In this document: positions 11,069 to 20,938 of the stretch, piece after piece
Position numbering within the stretch: the stretch's first letter is position 1
How the letters are laid out: every line of letters begins with the position of its first letter
NCBI RefSeq assembly: GCF_019352895.1
Contig: NZ_JAAAFX010000004.1
Span: 646,214-710,213 of the forward strand
Source: Variovorax boronicumulans
GTDB lineage: Bacteria > Pseudomonadota > Gammaproteobacteria > Burkholderiales > Burkholderiaceae_C
Direction of reading: 5' to 3'
Length of the DNA stretch: 64,000 nt
Program-made: the position numbers and the translations under genes
The notes under the pieces: generated by a model
The model's database searches: none
What the model was told of the DNA's origin: nothing
The model's input: the letters and a program-made list of their open reading frames with translations, nothing else

Positions 11069-12589
11069 TCAGCTTCCGGAAGGCGGGGGCAGGTCGGTGG
11101 CGGCGCTCCAGCCGCCGCCCGTGGCCGCGATCAGCGAGACGCTGGCGGCCAGCTGGCGGCCGAGCACCTGCGCGGCGGTGCGCTGGTTGGTCAGCGAGAG
11201 CGTCTGCGCCGTCACGACGCTCAGGTAGGTGGCGGTGCCGGCGCGGTACTGGCTCAGTGCTAGCCGCTCGGCGAGCTGCGCGGCGCGCACGGCGTCGGCC
11301 TGCAAGGCGGATTCGCGGTCGAGCACGCGCAGCGTGGCGAGGTTGTCTTCCACCTGCTGGAAGCCCCCGAGCACGGTCTGCTTGTATTGCGCGACCGAGG
11401 CGTCGTAGGCGGCCACGGCCTGGTCGGTGTGCGCCTTGCGCAGGCCGCCGTCGAACACGGTCTGCGCCAGCACCGCGCCCAGCGACCAGACGCGGCTGGG
11501 CGTGTCGAACAGCGTGGCCAGGCTGGCCGCACTGAAGCCGCCGCTGGCGCTGAGCGTGATCTGCGGAAAGTACGCGGCCTTGGCCACGCCGATGTTGGCG
11601 TTGGCGGCCTGCACGCGGCGCTCGGCGCCGGCGATGTCGGGGCGGCGCTCCAGCAGTTGCGACGGCAGGCCGGTCGGCGTGACCGGCAGCTGGAGCTTGA
11701 GCGCGGCCGAAGAGGACAGCGTCTCGGCGGTCGGCGGCTGCGAGGTCGCGGCGAGCGGCGCCAGCGAGAACGACGCGGGCGCCTGCCCCGTGAGCACCGC
11801 GATCGCATGCTCGAGTTGCGCCCGCTGGGCTTCGAGGTCCACGGCCTGGGCCTGCGCGGTCTTGAGCTGGCTTTCGGCCAGCGCCACGTCGGAGCGCAGC
11901 ACGGTGCCGGCGGCGTACTGGTGCTGCGTGAGCTCCAGCGCCTTGGCATAGGCCGCGGTGGTGCTGGCGTAGAGGTCGCGCTGCAGGTCGATCACGCGCA
12001 CCTGCAGGTAGTCCTGCGCGAGCGTGGTCTGGATGCTCAGGCGCGCGCCCGCCAGGTCGTCGGCGCTGGCCTGCTCGCTGGCACTGCCCGCCTCGACCGA
12101 GCGGCGCACCGCACCCCAGAGGTCGGGCTCCCAGCTGGCGCCCAGGCCCAGGGTGTCGGTGGTGCCGAGCCGGACGGCGCCGGTGCTGTTGCTCTGCGCA
12201 CGGGTGGCGCCGGCGTTGAGGCCCACGCTCGGGTAGAAGTTGGCACGCGCCGACGCGGTGATGGCCTGCGCCTGGCGGTACTGGGCCTCGGCCACGCGGA
12301 GGTTCTGGTTGGCCGCGTTGGCCCGCACGATCAGCGCGCCCAGCGTGGGGTCGCCGTAGGCGTCCCACCAGGGGTGGCTGGCGTCGATGGCCTGCGGGGC
12401 GGCGGCTTTCCAGGGGCCGCCGCTTTCCTTGTAGGCGAGCGGCAGGTCCAGCTGCGGGCGGACGTAGTCGGGACCGACCGCGCAGCCCGCGAGCAGCAGT
12501 GTCGCCAGCGCGAGCAGGCTCAGCGCGGGAGGTGGAAAACGGAGAAGGCGCGCCGGTCGTGGCGCGCGTGCGGCATCGGATGCGTCCAT
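11069..12589 (-). CDS. Outer membrane efflux lipoprotein (NodT/OprM family)
   Basis: 506 residues. A lipoprotein signal ends in LLAGC (Cys36), followed by AVGPDYVRP, the typical start of NodT-type channels. Two internally similar halves of long helices and amphipathic strands follow, including the ERRPDIAGAERRVQAANANIGVAKAAYFP motif region of the family. It forms the outer membrane duct of the tripartite pump. It is the first gene of the five-gene operon, unlike many RND operons where the channel gene is last, which makes it the gene nearest the candidate regulator site. Confidence 0.92.
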   Translation of the reverse strand: MDASDAARAPRPARLLRFPPPALSLLALATLLLAGCAVGPDYVRPQLDLPLAYKESGGPWKAAAPQAIDASHPWWDAYGDPTLGALIVRANAANQNLRVAEAQYRQAQAITASARANFYPSVGLNAGATRAQSNSTGAVRLGTTDTLGLGASWEPDLWGAVRRSVEAGSASEQASADDLAGARLSIQTTLAQDYLQVRVIDLQRDLYASTTAAYAKALELTQHQYAAGTVLRSDVALAESQLKTAQAQAVDLEAQRAQLEHAIAVLTGQAPASFSLAPLAATSQPPTAETLSSSAALKLQLPVTPTGLPSQLLERRPDIAGAERRVQAANANIGVAKAAYFPQITLSASGGFSAASLATLFDTPSRVWSLGAVLAQTVFDGGLRKAHTDQAVAAYDASVAQYKQTVLGGFQQVEDNLATLRVLDRESALQADAVRAAQLAERLALSQYRAGTATYLSVVTAQTLSLTNQRTAAQVLGRQLAASVSLIAATGGGWSAATDLPPPSGS

Positions 12590-12638
12590 GGTGGATGCAC
12601 TCTAGGCACCCGGCACAGACCGCACGCTGTCGGATTTA

Positions 12639-12652
12639 TGACGGTTCTGTCA
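12639..12652. promoter_or_regulatory. Candidate CusR/CopR-type operator
   Basis: TGACGGTTCTGTCA is an inverted repeat TGAC-N6-GTCA that resembles the known CusR/CopR box (TGACA-N4-TGTCA). It lies 50 bp upstream of the outer membrane factor start, in front of the operon that ends with the CusRS-like pair. Binding by that regulator is inference. Confidence 0.5.
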
Positions 12653-12678
12653 GTTTCGCCGCGCCCGGCCGCAGGGGA

Positions 12679-13371
12679 TCAGATGGCGACCAGCTGGCGC
12701 ACGCCGTCGGCTTCCATGTCCTTGCCCAGCCCGCGCGCGATCACCTCACCGCGCTCCATCACCAGGTAGTCGTCGGCCAGTTCCTGCGCGAAGTCGTAGT
12801 ACTGCTCGCACAGCACGATCGCCATGTCGCCGCGGTCGGCCAGCATGCGGATCACGCGGCCGATGTCCTTGATGATCGAGGGCTGGATGCCCTCGGTGGG
12901 CTCGTCGAGGATCAGCAGCTTGGGTTTCGGTGCCAGGGCGCGCGCGATGGCGAGCTGCTGCTGCTGGCCGCCGGACAGGTCGCCGCCTCGGCGGTGGATC
13001 ATCTGCTTGAGCACGGGGAAGAGCTCGAACAGCTCGGCCGGGATCGGGGTGCTGCCGCTCTTGTAGGCCAGGCCCATGCGCAGGTTCTCCTCGACTGTGA
13101 GGCGCGCGAAGATCTCCCGTCCCTGGGGGACGAAGCCCATGCCGGCCCGGGCCCTGTCGTAAGGCGTCTTCTTCTGGATCGGCTGGCCGTCGAACTCGAT
13201 GCTGCCGCTCTTGATGGGGACCAGGCCCATCAGCGATTTCAGCAGCGTGGTCTTGCCGACGCCGTTGCGGCCCAGCAGGACGGTGACCTTGCCGAGCCTG
13301 GCTTCGAAGCTGAGGTCGCGGAGGATGTGGGAGCCGCCGTAGTACTGGTGGATGTTCTTGACTGTCAGCAT
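12679..13371 (-). CDS. urtE: ABC transporter ATP-binding protein UrtE (urea importer type)
   Basis: 230 residues, the usual UrtE length. Walker A (LLGRNGVGKTTLLK), Q-loop (VPQGREIF), signature (LSGGQQQQLAIARAL) and Walker B (LLILDEPTEG) are intact. The N-terminus (VKNIHQYYGGSHIL) and the start of the mid region are UrtE-like rather than LivF-like. The start was set at 13371 because the longer open frame runs into the palindromic repeat. In other genomes urtE is the last of urtABCDE; here the gene upstream on the same strand is thiC, with a 575-bp palindrome between. It is therefore an orphan within this window, and its partners must be elsewhere if it functions. Confidence 0.88.
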   Translation of the reverse strand: MLTVKNIHQYYGGSHILRDLSFEARLGKVTVLLGRNGVGKTTLLKSLMGLVPIKSGSIEFDGQPIQKKTPYDRARAGMGFVPQGREIFARLTVEENLRMGLAYKSGSTPIPAELFELFPVLKQMIHRRGGDLSGGQQQQLAIARALAPKPKLLILDEPTEGIQPSIIKDIGRVIRMLADRGDMAIVLCEQYYDFAQELADDYLVMERGEVIARGLGKDMEADGVRQLVAI

Positions 13372-13408
13372 GGTCGGTCGTCCGTTAGCTTCTTTGGAAG
13401 GGGGAGCC

Positions 13409-13983
13409 GGGTCTCGCCCCGGCAGGCGACCTACTTTTCTTTGCTTCGCCAAAGAAACGTAGGCAAAAGAAAGGCGACCCTGCTGTCTGCGACCCTCCGC
13501 TTCGCTCCGGGCAACCTGCGGTGCTCGCGGTTCGCGGGGTCTCGCTCGAACTCGCTTCGCTCAGACAATCGCGAGCCCTGATCCGCGAACCGCTGCGCTC
13601 CTCGGCGCAGCCAGAAGGGATTTGGAAACGGGAACCGAACGGGCCATCGCTTCGCTCGGCCAGAAGAAGAGAAATACCAACAACCTGCCCGCAGATTCTC
13701 AGCACCACAGGCGCTTCGCGCCTGTGGTGCGTTGGAGGCCGAGCGAAGCAAAGGCCCGGATGCTCTTCAAGCCCCTCTGGATGCGCTGAGGAGCGCAGCG
13801 TTTCGCGGATCAGGGCTCGCAGTTGTTTGAGCGAAGCGAGTTCTGCGAGACCCCGCGAAACGTGAGCACCGCAGGGTGCCCTGGAGCGAAGCGGAAGGGT
13901 CGCAGACGGTGGGGTCGCCTTTCTTTTGCTTACTTTTCTTTGGCGAAGCAAAGAAAAGTGAGTCGCCCGCCGGGGCGAGTCCC
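13409..13983. repeat. 575-bp imperfect palindrome (two about 212-bp inverted arms)
   Basis: The stretch between urtE and thiC has no credible gene. Bases 13409-13620 read again in reverse complement at 13772-13983; both arms contain TTTTCTTTGCTTCGCCAAAG, then CTTCGCTC and GCGGGGTCTCG segments, with roughly 85% agreement by eye. Inner blocks around CTTCGCTCGGCC are also inverted, and the centre holds a perfect hairpin. Six-frame translation gives low-complexity Arg/Ser-rich peptides without family resemblance. It looks like a pair of intergenic repeats inserted head to head, able to form a cruciform or long RNA hairpin. Confidence 0.8.
13703..13729. terminator. Perfect 11-bp hairpin at the centre of the palindrome
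   Basis: CACCACAGGCG and CGCCTGTGGTG pair perfectly around the loop CTTCG. There is no T-tract on either strand, so it is a structural element or weak bidirectional terminator rather than a classic intrinsic terminator. Confidence 0.4.
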
Positions 13984-14016
13984 GGCCCCTGCCTCCAACA
14001 AAGCACAACGCCGAAA

Positions 14017-16080
<2,064 letters not shown>

Positions 16081-16086
16081 GGATGG

Positions 16087-16115
16087 ATTCTAGGAGCGCA
16101 TCGCCGCGACCGCAA
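16087..16115 (-). promoter_or_regulatory. thiC promoter
   Basis: On the minus strand TTGCGG (16115-16110) and TAGAAT (16092-16087) are separated by 17 nt. Transcription would begin near 16080, right at the 5' edge of the riboswitch. Confidence 0.6.
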
Positions 16116-16155
16116 TGGCTTCGATGCATTTGACCCAGCGCGCGATGACATCGTG

Positions 16156-16173
16156 GTGTCAATCGCCTGTCAC
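16156..16173 (+). promoter_or_regulatory. Candidate Pho box (PhoB site) before lipoprotein/phospholipase unit 1
   Basis: GTGTCAA-TCGC-CTGTCAC is a pair of direct 7-mers with 11-nt periodicity, the geometry of the PhoB consensus (CTGTCAT-N4-CTGTCAT). Ten nt downstream is GAAGAT, a weak -10 at the distance usual for pho promoters. An inverted TGACA-N6-TGTCA also overlaps at 16146. Confidence 0.6.
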
Positions 16174-16206
16174 GAACGGGGCAGAAGATTGCGGCGCAAA
16201 TGGTAG

Positions 16207-16224
16207 TTGTGGATTTTGTTGCAA
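16207..16224 (+). promoter_or_regulatory. Shared leader motif, copy 1
   Basis: TTGTGGATTTTGTTGCAA recurs with one change at 19679-19696, in both cases starting 33 nt after the Pho box and preceded by AATGGT. It would lie in the early 5' leader, about +10 to +28. It may be an operator, for example for the DeoR regulator of the locus, or an RNA element. Confidence 0.5.
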
Positions 16225-16282
16225 CTCCATGGATGCGCCTCAACGCCCGGTTCCCCATTCCTTCAATTTCAGGAAACCCTCG

Positions 16283-16492
16283 ATGACCTCCACGCCCTCT
16301 TTCCTGCGTGCCCCCGCCCAGCGGCTGGCGGCCGCTGCCGCGATCGTGCTGCTGACCGGCGTGCTCGCCGCCTGCGGTGGCGGCAGCGGTGGCAGCACGC
16401 CGACACCGCCCACCACGACCCCGACCACGCCGACCGACCCCGGCACGCCGACGGACCCCACCGTCAAGCCCGAGATGCGCTGCGCGCCCTGA
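16283..16492 (+). CDS. Small proline-rich lipoprotein ending in RCAP, paired with phospholipase C 1
   Basis: 69 residues. After a positively charged start, a hydrophobic stretch (AAAAAIVLLTGVLAAC) ends in a lipobox with Cys31. The mature part is a Gly/Ser run (GGGSGG), a Thr-Pro repeat of about 20 residues, and the ending VKPEMRCAP. AGGAAA 7 bp upstream serves as ribosome site. It ends 31 bp before the phospholipase gene. A second gene of the same build (97 aa, same GGGSGG and RCAP ends) precedes the second phospholipase at 23038. I know no family function. A tether or export/folding partner for the lipase is plausible, in loose analogy to PlcR of Pseudomonas, but this is inference. Confidence 0.8.
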   Translation: MTSTPSFLRAPAQRLAAAAAIVLLTGVLAACGGGSGGSTPTPPTTTPTTPTDPGTPTDPTVKPEMRCAP

Positions 16493-16523
16493 ACCCCTCG
16501 TCCAGAAAACAAGGCACAACACC

Positions 16524-18731
16524 ATGGCCTCACGCCGCAACTTCCTGCGCAGCACCGCCACCACCGGCATGGCCGCCGCCACGCTGGCCGCCTTCCCGCC
16601 CAGCATCCGCCGCGCGCTCGCCATCGAGGCGAACAACACGACCGGCACCATCATGGACGTCGAGCACGTCGTGATTCTGATGCAGGAGAACCGCTCCTTC
16701 GACCATTACTTCGGCACCCTGAAAGGCGTGCGAGGCTTCGGTGATCGATTCACCATTCCGCTGCCCAACGGGCGTACGGTGTGGGATCAGGAATACCTGG
16801 CCGGCCAGATCGTGACACCGTATTACCTTGACAGCTCCAAAGGCAATGCGCTGCGCGTCAAGGGCACGCCACACGACTGGAACGACGGCCAGAACGCCTG
16901 GGACGGCGGTCGCTTGAGCCAGTGGCCGACCTATAAGAAGACCTCGAAAGATCCTTTCACCCAATCGATGGGCTACTACAAGGAAGCGGAGTTGCCGTTC
17001 CAGTTCGCCCTGACCAATGCGTTCACCGTATGCGATGCCTACCACTGTGCAATGCACACCGGCACCAATTCCAACCGGACCTTCCTGTGGACGGGCACCA
17101 ACGGCCCAACCGGCGCCAACGTCGCCATGGTCACCAACGAATGGGACGACATCGGCCCCTCGACCAGCGGCTACGACTGGACCACCTATCCCGAGCGCCT
17201 CGAGAAGGCCGGCGTGAGCTGGATCGTCTACCAGAACATGCCGTCGAACTACACCGACAACTCGCTGGTGGGCTTCAAGCAGTACCGGCGTGCGAACGAG
17301 GCTTCCGGCAAGCCCGTGAGCCACGACGGCAACGTCGTTTCACCCGCCTATGACCCAGCGACCGACAACGTCGGCAATCCACTCTACAAGGGCATCGCCA
17401 ACACGATGCCGGACGGCGGCTTTCTCGGCACTTTCAAGCAGGACATCCTGAACCGAAAGCTGCCGAACGTCAGCTGGATCGTCGCCCCGTCGACCTACTC
17501 CGAGCACCCGAGCCCGTCCAGCCCCGTGCAAGGTGCCTGGTACATCCAGGAAGTCCTGGACGCCCTCACCGCCGTGCCCGAGGTCTGGAGCAAGACGGTG
17601 CTGATCGTCAACTTCGACGAGAACGACGGTTTCTTCGACCACATTCCCTCTCCCGCCGCACCGTCGAAAGACGCCAGCGGCAAGGCTGCCGGCAAAAGCA
17701 CGCTGAGCGATGCCGACATGGCCTTCGAGTACTTCAACCATCCCGCGCCTCCCGGAACGGTCGACCAGGACACGCCAGACGGCCGCGTGTACGGCCCCGG
17801 AATGCGGGTGCCGATGTACGTCATCTCGCCCTGGAGCCGCGGCGGCTGGGTCAATTCGCAAGCGTTCGACCATACCTCCGTGCTGCGCTTCCTGGAGGCC
17901 CGTTTCGGCGTCAAGGAGACGAACATCAGTCCATTCCGGCGCGCGGTGTGCGGCGATCTCACCAGTGCTTTCAACTTTGCAACGCCGAACTCCGAAGTAC
18001 TGCCCACGCTCGCCGGCCGCAAGACCCGGAGCGATGCCGACACGTTGCGCGCAGCCCAGGATGCATTGACACAGGTGGCGTTGCCCGGCACGGCCGTGCG
18101 ACCGACGCAGGCCACCGGCACCCGCCCCTCGCGCGCCCTGCCCTACGAACTGCACGTGAGCGCTCGCGCCGATGCGCTGAGCGGCAACGCACGCCTGCTG
18201 TTTGCCAACACCGGCAAGGCCGGTGCGGTGTTCCATGTCTACGACCAGAAGCACCTCGACCGGCTGCCGCGTCGCTACATGGTGGAGGCCGGCAAGACGC
18301 TGGACGACGCCTGGAGCACGGCGGGCGACGACGGCCTCTACGACCTCTGGGTGCTGGGCCCCAACGGCTTCCATCGCCACTTCAAGGGCGACCTGAAGCA
18401 GCTGCGCGACAGCAAGGCGGCCATCCCCGAAGTGCGCGTCTGCTACGACATCGCCAACGGCAACGTCTACCTGAGCATGAACAACACGGGTTCGAAGGCG
18501 GTGAAGTTCAGCCTCCAGGCCAAGGCCTACCGCGAGGACGGCCCCTGGACCGCGACCGTGGCCGGCGGCGCCACGGTCGAGCAGCACTGGGAACTGGCCG
18601 GCAGCGGGCGCTGGTACGACTTCGCCGTGACCTGCGATGCCGACCCGGCCTACTACCGGCGCTTCGCGGGCCGCGTGGAAACCGGCCAGCATTCGGTGAG
18701 CGACCCGGCGATGGGCTCGACCAGCCTCTGA
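16524..18731 (+). CDS. Tat-exported phospholipase C, phosphocholine-specific type (PlcN-like)
   Basis: 735 residues. The N-terminus is a twin-arginine signal (ASRRNFLRSTATTGMAAATL). The phosphoesterase core carries HVVILMQENRSFDHYFG (Glu55/Asn56), TGTNSNR, SEHP and FDENDGFFDH, the metal and catalytic motifs of the phospholipase C/acid phosphatase (AcpA) superfamily. Two C-terminal beta domains with RALPYELHV, GPNGFHRHF and SDPAMG complete the PC-PLC architecture. It should cleave phospholipids to diacylglycerol and phosphocholine or phosphoethanolamine outside the cytoplasm. It forms a two-gene unit with the small lipoprotein. The 5' part is visibly less G+C-rich than the paralogue at 23349, so the two are diverged copies. 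Head-group preference cannot be read from sequence. Confidence 0.93.
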   Translation: MASRRNFLRSTATTGMAAATLAAFPPSIRRALAIEANNTTGTIMDVEHVVILMQENRSFDHYFGTLKGVRGFGDRFTIPLPNGRTVWDQEYLAGQIVTPYYLDSSKGNALRVKGTPHDWNDGQNAWDGGRLSQWPTYKKTSKDPFTQSMGYYKEAELPFQFALTNAFTVCDAYHCAMHTGTNSNRTFLWTGTNGPTGANVAMVTNEWDDIGPSTSGYDWTTYPERLEKAGVSWIVYQNMPSNYTDNSLVGFKQYRRANEASGKPVSHDGNVVSPAYDPATDNVGNPLYKGIANTMPDGGFLGTFKQDILNRKLPNVSWIVAPSTYSEHPSPSSPVQGAWYIQEVLDALTAVPEVWSKTVLIVNFDENDGFFDHIPSPAAPSKDASGKAAGKSTLSDADMAFEYFNHPAPPGTVDQDTPDGRVYGPGMRVPMYVISPWSRGGWVNSQAFDHTSVLRFLEARFGVKETNISPFRRAVCGDLTSAFNFATPNSEVLPTLAGRKTRSDADTLRAAQDALTQVALPGTAVRPTQATGTRPSRALPYELHVSARADALSGNARLLFANTGKAGAVFHVYDQKHLDRLPRRYMVEAGKTLDDAWSTAGDDGLYDLWVLGPNGFHRHFKGDLKQLRDSKAAIPEVRVCYDIANGNVYLSMNNTGSKAVKFSLQAKAYREDGPWTATVAGGATVEQHWELAGSGRWYDFAVTCDADPAYYRRFAGRVETGQHSVSDPAMGSTSL

Positions 18732-18762
18732 TCGCCACGCGCTGAAGACGAAAAAGAAAAGA

Positions 18763-18783
18763 CGGCCCGCCCAGCGCGGGCCG
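18763..18783. terminator. Bidirectional terminator between convergent genes
   Basis: CGGCCCGC-CCAGC-GCGGGCCG has a perfect 8-bp stem. It is preceded by an A-rich run (AAAAAGAAAAGA) and followed by TTGCCGTTTT, so it can end both the phospholipase unit and the opposing phosphatase gene. Confidence 0.8.
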
Positions 18784-18792
18784 TTGCCGTTT

Positions 18793-19599
18793 TCAGGCGC
18801 CGATGTCGGGCACGCCAGCCAGCAGTGCCAGCGCCTGCGCATGCAGCGCCGGTGTGGCGGCCGCCAGCACGCGGCCGTTCGAGCCGATGTGCAGCGCACG
18901 CCCGCGCCAGTCGGTGATCACGCCGCCCGCGCCTTCCACCACGCCGACCAGCGCCATGTAGTCGTAGGGCTGCAGCTGGCATTCGGCCACCAGGTCGACG
19001 TGGCCGCCCGCGAGCTGCGCATAGCCGTAGCAGTCGCCGCCGAAGCGGCGCATCGCGCAGGCTTTGCTGAGCGCGTCGTAGGCCGCCCATTCATCGGCCG
19101 CGAAGGCATCGGGCGAGGTCGTGACGATGCGCGCCTGCGCCAGCGTGGTGCAGCCGCTGGCATGCACCGCGCGCCCGTTGCAGCGGGCACCGCGGCCGGC
19201 CTGGCCGACCCAGCGTTCGCCCAGCACCGGCATGTCGATCATTCCCATCTCGACACGCCCCTGGTGCACCAATGCGATCAGCGTGCCCCACAGCGGCGAG
19301 CCGGTGATGAAGCTCTTGGTGCCGTCGATGGGGTCGAGCACCCAGACGTGATCGGCCTCGATGCGCACGCGGCCGTGCTCTTCGCCCAGGATGCCGTGCG
19401 TGGGCACCTCGACCTCGAGCAGCGCGCGCATCGCCGCCTCGGCCGCGCGGTCGGCCTGCGTGACCGGGCTGGCATCGGCCTTGAGGTCGACCTCCAGGGC
19501 GGTACGGAACGTGCGTAGCGAATGCGCCGCCGCCAGGTCGGCCAGCTGGCCGGCCAGCGACAGGAGATCGATCGGGAAATGAGAAGGCTTGGAGGACAT
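18793..19599 (-). CDS. hisN: Inositol-monophosphatase-family phosphatase (HisN-type histidinol phosphatase)
   Basis: 268 residues. Motifs of the Mg-dependent IMPase fold are present: VTQADRAAE, GEEHG (Glu of the metal site), LDPIDGTKSFITGSPLWGTLIAL and QPYDYMALVGVVEGAGG. The pattern with K-[SA]-F after DPIDGT fits HisN better than SuhB. The usual product dephosphorylates histidinol phosphate in the cytoplasm. It sits inside the phospholipid locus, convergent to phospholipase unit 1 and divergent from the ABC/Eut unit, so a role on a head-group phosphate is also thinkable. ATG at 19599 was preferred to the TTG eight codons upstream. Confidence 0.82.
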   Translation of the reverse strand: MSSKPSHFPIDLLSLAGQLADLAAAHSLRTFRTALEVDLKADASPVTQADRAAEAAMRALLEVEVPTHGILGEEHGRVRIEADHVWVLDPIDGTKSFITGSPLWGTLIALVHQGRVEMGMIDMPVLGERWVGQAGRGARCNGRAVHASGCTTLAQARIVTTSPDAFAADEWAAYDALSKACAMRRFGGDCYGYAQLAGGHVDLVAECQLQPYDYMALVGVVEGAGGVITDWRGRALHIGSNGRVLAAATPALHAQALALLAGVPDIGA

Positions 19600-19627
19600 G
19601 AAAAGGGCCTGGGCAGAACCCAAAAGG

Positions 19628-19645
19628 TTGTCAAGGAGTTGTCAT
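19628..19645 (+). promoter_or_regulatory. Candidate Pho box (PhoB site) before the ABC/phospholipase/Eut unit
   Basis: TTGTCAA-GGAG-TTGTCAT is a direct repeat of 7-mers with 4-nt spacing, a close match to the PhoB consensus. Ten nt further is CAATAT as a -10. It lies in the 196-bp gap between the divergent phosphatase and binding protein genes. Confidence 0.68.
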
Positions 19646-19678
19646 ACGCATCGATCAATATCGTGGCATGAATGGTGC

Positions 19679-19696
19679 TTGTGGATATTGTTGCAA
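19679..19696 (+). promoter_or_regulatory. Shared leader motif, copy 2
   Basis: TTGTGGATATTGTTGCAA differs by one base from 16207-16224 and has the same 33-nt distance to its Pho box and the same AATGGT two bases upstream. The bases around it are otherwise unrelated between the two promoters, so the match is unlikely to be leftover duplication. Confidence 0.5.
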
Positions 19697-19795
19697 ATTA
19701 CCAGTAATCGCACAAACGCAATTATTCGCCCAATCTTGGTGAAGCACCCCGATCCGTTCCGCCCCATTTCCGATCACTGCACTCTGGAGTCCTCC

Positions 19796-20818
19796 ATGTC
19801 CACCATCGCTTCCTTCGCTTCCCGCTTCCGCACCACCGCCGTGCTCGCCGCCGCCCTGCTGGCCGCCGCCGCGCACGCCGGCACCATCACCGTCTACTCG
19901 GCGCTCGAGGAAGACGAGATCAAGGACTATGTCGCGGCCGCCAAGAAGGACATGCCCGATGTCGACGTGAAGGTGCTGCGCCTGTCGACCGGCGACCTGG
20001 GTGCGCGCATCCTGGCCGAGTCGGCCAACCCGCAGCACGACGTGATCTGGGGCTGGGCGCTGACCAACATGCTCGACCCGCGCATCACCGCGCTGCTCGA
20101 GCCCTATGCGGCCAAGGGCAGCGAGAAGCTGGCGCCCGCCAACAAGGCGGCCGACGGCAAGTGGTTCACCACCACCGGCTACGTGGGCGCCTTCTGCGTC
20201 AACACCGAAGTGCTCAAGGCCAAGAACCTGCCCATGCCCACCAGCTGGAAGGACCTGAGCAACCCGGTCTACAAGGGCGAGGTCGTGATGCCCAACCCGG
20301 TGTCCTCGGGCACCGGCTACCTGCAGATCGCGGCGCTGCTGCAGTCCAAGGGCAGCGACGAAGGCTGGAAGTTCCTCAAGACGCTCGACGGCAACGTGGC
20401 GCAGTACATCAAGTCGGGTTCGCGCCCGTGCAAGGCCGCGCGTGCCGGCGAGTTCGCCATCGGCACCTCGTTGGCCTTCGCCGCCATGCAGTCGGTCGAG
20501 GAAGGCTACCCGGTGAAGATGGTGATCCCGAGTGACGGCGCGGGCTACGAACTCGAGGCCTCGGGCCTGATGGCCAAGGCCCGCAACAAGGCCGACGCGC
20601 AGCGCTTCCTCGACTGGACGCTGTCGCCCGGCGCCACCGCGCTCTACACCAAGTACAAGGAAATGGTCACGATCCCGGGCGCGCCGCAATCCAAGGCCGC
20701 CAAGGCCGCGGGCCTGCCGGCCGACCTGAGCACCGTGCTCTACAAGATGGACTTCGCGCAATCGGCCAAGGACCGCGACGCGATCCTCTCGGCCTGGACC
20801 AAGAACATCGGCCGCTGA
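19796..20818 (+). CDS. ABC transporter substrate-binding protein, 2-aminoethylphosphonate (PhnS-like) family
   Basis: 340 residues with a Sec signal (TTAVLAAALLAAAAHAG). The mature protein (ITVYSALEEDEIKDYVAAAKK) belongs to the type-2 periplasmic binding proteins of the iron/2-aminoethylphosphonate group. ATG at 19796 has GGAG 8 bp upstream. The ATPase and permease of the same importer class lie 4.7 kb downstream, separated by three phosphoesterase-related genes. No phnW, phnX or other phosphonate gene is present; EutBC is there instead. Ethanolamine, phosphoethanolamine or glycerophosphoethanolamine are therefore likelier ligands than aminoethylphosphonate, by inference from context. Confidence 0.85.
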   Translation: MSTIASFASRFRTTAVLAAALLAAAAHAGTITVYSALEEDEIKDYVAAAKKDMPDVDVKVLRLSTGDLGARILAESANPQHDVIWGWALTNMLDPRITALLEPYAAKGSEKLAPANKAADGKWFTTTGYVGAFCVNTEVLKAKNLPMPTSWKDLSNPVYKGEVVMPNPVSSGTGYLQIAALLQSKGSDEGWKFLKTLDGNVAQYIKSGSRPCKAARAGEFAIGTSLAFAAMQSVEEGYPVKMVIPSDGAGYELEASGLMAKARNKADAQRFLDWTLSPGATALYTKYKEMVTIPGAPQSKAAKAAGLPADLSTVLYKMDFAQSAKDRDAILSAWTKNIGR

Positions 20819-20830
20819 GCGGCCACCGCG

Positions 20831-20860
20831 GCGGTCGCCGGGTGCGACCGCCTTCTTTTC
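20831..20860 (+). terminator. Intra-operon terminator/attenuator after the binding protein gene
   Basis: GCGGTCGC-CGGGT-GCGACCGC is a perfect 8-bp stem followed by CTTCTTTTCCCTTTT. Placed 12 bp past the binding protein stop, it would give excess binding protein over the downstream enzymes and transporter. Confidence 0.75.
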
Positions 20861-20938
20861 CCTTTTCCTGATTCCCCGGCGCACGCGGCACCGAGCCGCC
20901 GGCGCGCCTGTCCTTCCTGTCGTCGACGGAGCCTTCCC

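Noticed and set aside
16146..16161. TGACA-N6-TGTCA inverted repeat as an independent operator
   Set aside because: It shares its right arm with the Pho box and has no counterpart at the second promoter, so it is more likely chance.
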